Below, piece by piece: positions 63,444-64,000 of a DNA stretch of 64,000 nucleotides; the stretch's first letter is position 1, and each line of letters begins with the position of its first letter. Under the pieces are notes generated by a model that saw only the letters and a list, made by a program, of their open reading frames with translations, made no database searches and was not told the DNA's origin. The DNA is taken from the NCBI GenBank assembly GCA_046349155.1, contig JAXMCW010000003.1:496001-560000 (forward strand), written 5' to 3'. Both the position numbers and the translations under genes were made by a program. The DNA is from Alsobacter sp046349155 (lineage in GTDB: Bacteria; Pseudomonadota; Alphaproteobacteria; Rhizobiales; Beijerinckiaceae).

Positions 63444-64000
63444 CTACTCCGCCGCCTGGCCGGCCGCCAGGGCCTCGGCCGCCGTCTCGGCGGCGTCGAC
63501 GGTCTTCAGCGCCTCGGGCTGGGGCATGGAGATGATGTTGTAGCCGGAATCGACGTAATGGATCTCGCCGGTGACCCCCGTCGACAGGTCCGAGAGGAGG
63601 TAGAGCCCGGAGCCGCCGATCTCCTCGATCGTCACCGTCCGGCGCAGCGGGGCGTGGCGCTTCTGGTAGTTGAACATCAGCCGCGCGTCGGCGATCCCGG
63701 CGCCGGCCAGCGTGCGGACAGGTCCCGCAGAGATGGCGTTCACCCGGATGTTCTGCGCCCCGTAATCGGAGGCGAGGTAGCGCACCGAGGCCTCGAGCGC
63801 GGCCTTGGCCACGCCCATCACGTTGTAGTTGGGCATGACGCGCGTCGAGCCGCCATAGGTCAGCGTCACCATGCTGCCGCCATTCGTCATCAGCGCCGCC
63901 GCGCGTTTGGCGACCTCGGTGAACGAGAAGCAGGAGATCACCATCGTGCGGGTGAAGTTCTCCCGCGTCGTGTCGGCGTAACGGCCCTTGAGCTCGTTCT
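63444..64000 (-). CDS. fabI: enoyl-[acyl-carrier-protein] reductase (NADH) FabI, 5' part outside window
   Basis: The visible 185 residues are the C-terminal two thirds. The fragment opens with KGRYADTTRENFTRTM and continues with LTYGGSTRVMPNYNVMGVAKAALE, where the Tyr-x6-Lys catalytic pair is visible, then ISAGPVRTLAGAGI and the end of the Rossmann fold. The last step of fatty-acid elongation. The tail after residue DSGYNI is Ala/Glu-rich and longer than in E. coli FabI. Confidence 0.95.
   Translation of the reverse strand, partial: NELKGRYADTTRENFTRTMVISCFSFTEVAKRAAALMTNGGSMVTLTYGGSTRVMPNYNVMGVAKAALEASVRYLASDYGAQNIRVNAISAGPVRTLAGAGIADARLMFNYQKRHAPLRRTVTIEEIGGSGLYLLSDLSTGVTGEIHYVDSGYNIISMPQPEALKTVDAAETAAEALAAGQAAE

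Overview
The window looks like 64 kb of ordinary chromosome from a very GC-rich alphaproteobacterium, most likely of the order Hyphomicrobiales (Rhizobiales). Evidence for this is a PorinO-type porin with its conserved paired cysteines, a TIGR02300-type zinc-ribbon protein with an acidic tail, a class II (CP4-like) EPSP synthase, an rnd-lptC-lptA-lptB cluster, a GTTC-N7-GTTC LexA box, a TTAA-N7-TTAA CtrA box and dispersed palindromic repeats of the CCTCATCCTGAGGAG/CGAAGGACGAGG kind. I cannot name the genus. I saw no phage, insertion sequence, CRISPR array or plasmid gene.

Layout. 1-2.1 kb: a possible gene end, a repeat-rich gene-free stretch, a small FlaG-like gene and a Cys-His-Asp protein. 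2.1-7.2 kb (minus): porin, lptB, lptA, lptC, rnd. 7.8-16 kb: a five-gene oligopeptide ABC transporter, an ArgE-type deacetylase and a divergent M20 amidohydrolase, which together look like peptide or acyl-amino-acid scavenging. 16-22.5 kb: a NhaD-like antiporter, then aroA-cmk-rpsA (minus), a TIGR02300 protein and tRNA-Ala(GGC). 22.6-24.1 kb: a coupled methyltransferase and exported chorismate-lyase-like gene. 24.2-28.4 kb: a molybdate locus (mop-trmO facing modE-modA-modB-modC) with a ModE operator between the two arms. 28.4-35.1 kb: a D,D-carboxypeptidase, a glutathione transferase behind a LexA-type box, pheS-pheT and rpmI-rplT.

35.4-45.6 kb is a self-contained sugar-acid locus: a ribose-type ABC importer, a UxaA-family dehydratase, a class II aldolase, a GntR/FCD regulator, and divergently a FAH-family enzyme and a 2-oxoglutarate-semialdehyde-type dehydrogenase. 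This fits a non-phosphorylative route to 2-oxoglutarate. At 45.7-47.9 kb a class III cyclase and a GGDEF protein, each with altered signature residues, converge and overlap at their 3' ends.

48-57.2 kb is the most interesting part. A DAO-family flavoenzyme, a LysR regulator, an ALDH7 (aminoadipate-semialdehyde-type) dehydrogenase, a DapB-like reductase lacking the catalytic histidines, glutaryl-CoA dehydrogenase, a CaiB-type CoA-transferase and a thiamine-diphosphate enzyme together suggest a lysine/pipecolate to glutarate to crotonyl-CoA pathway in which two steps would be carried out by non-standard enzymes. 57.3-60.5 kb holds a LysR regulator and two valine-catabolism genes (isobutyryl-CoA dehydrogenase type and mmsB). 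The window ends with glpK, an O-antigen-ligase-like membrane protein and the 3' part of fabI.
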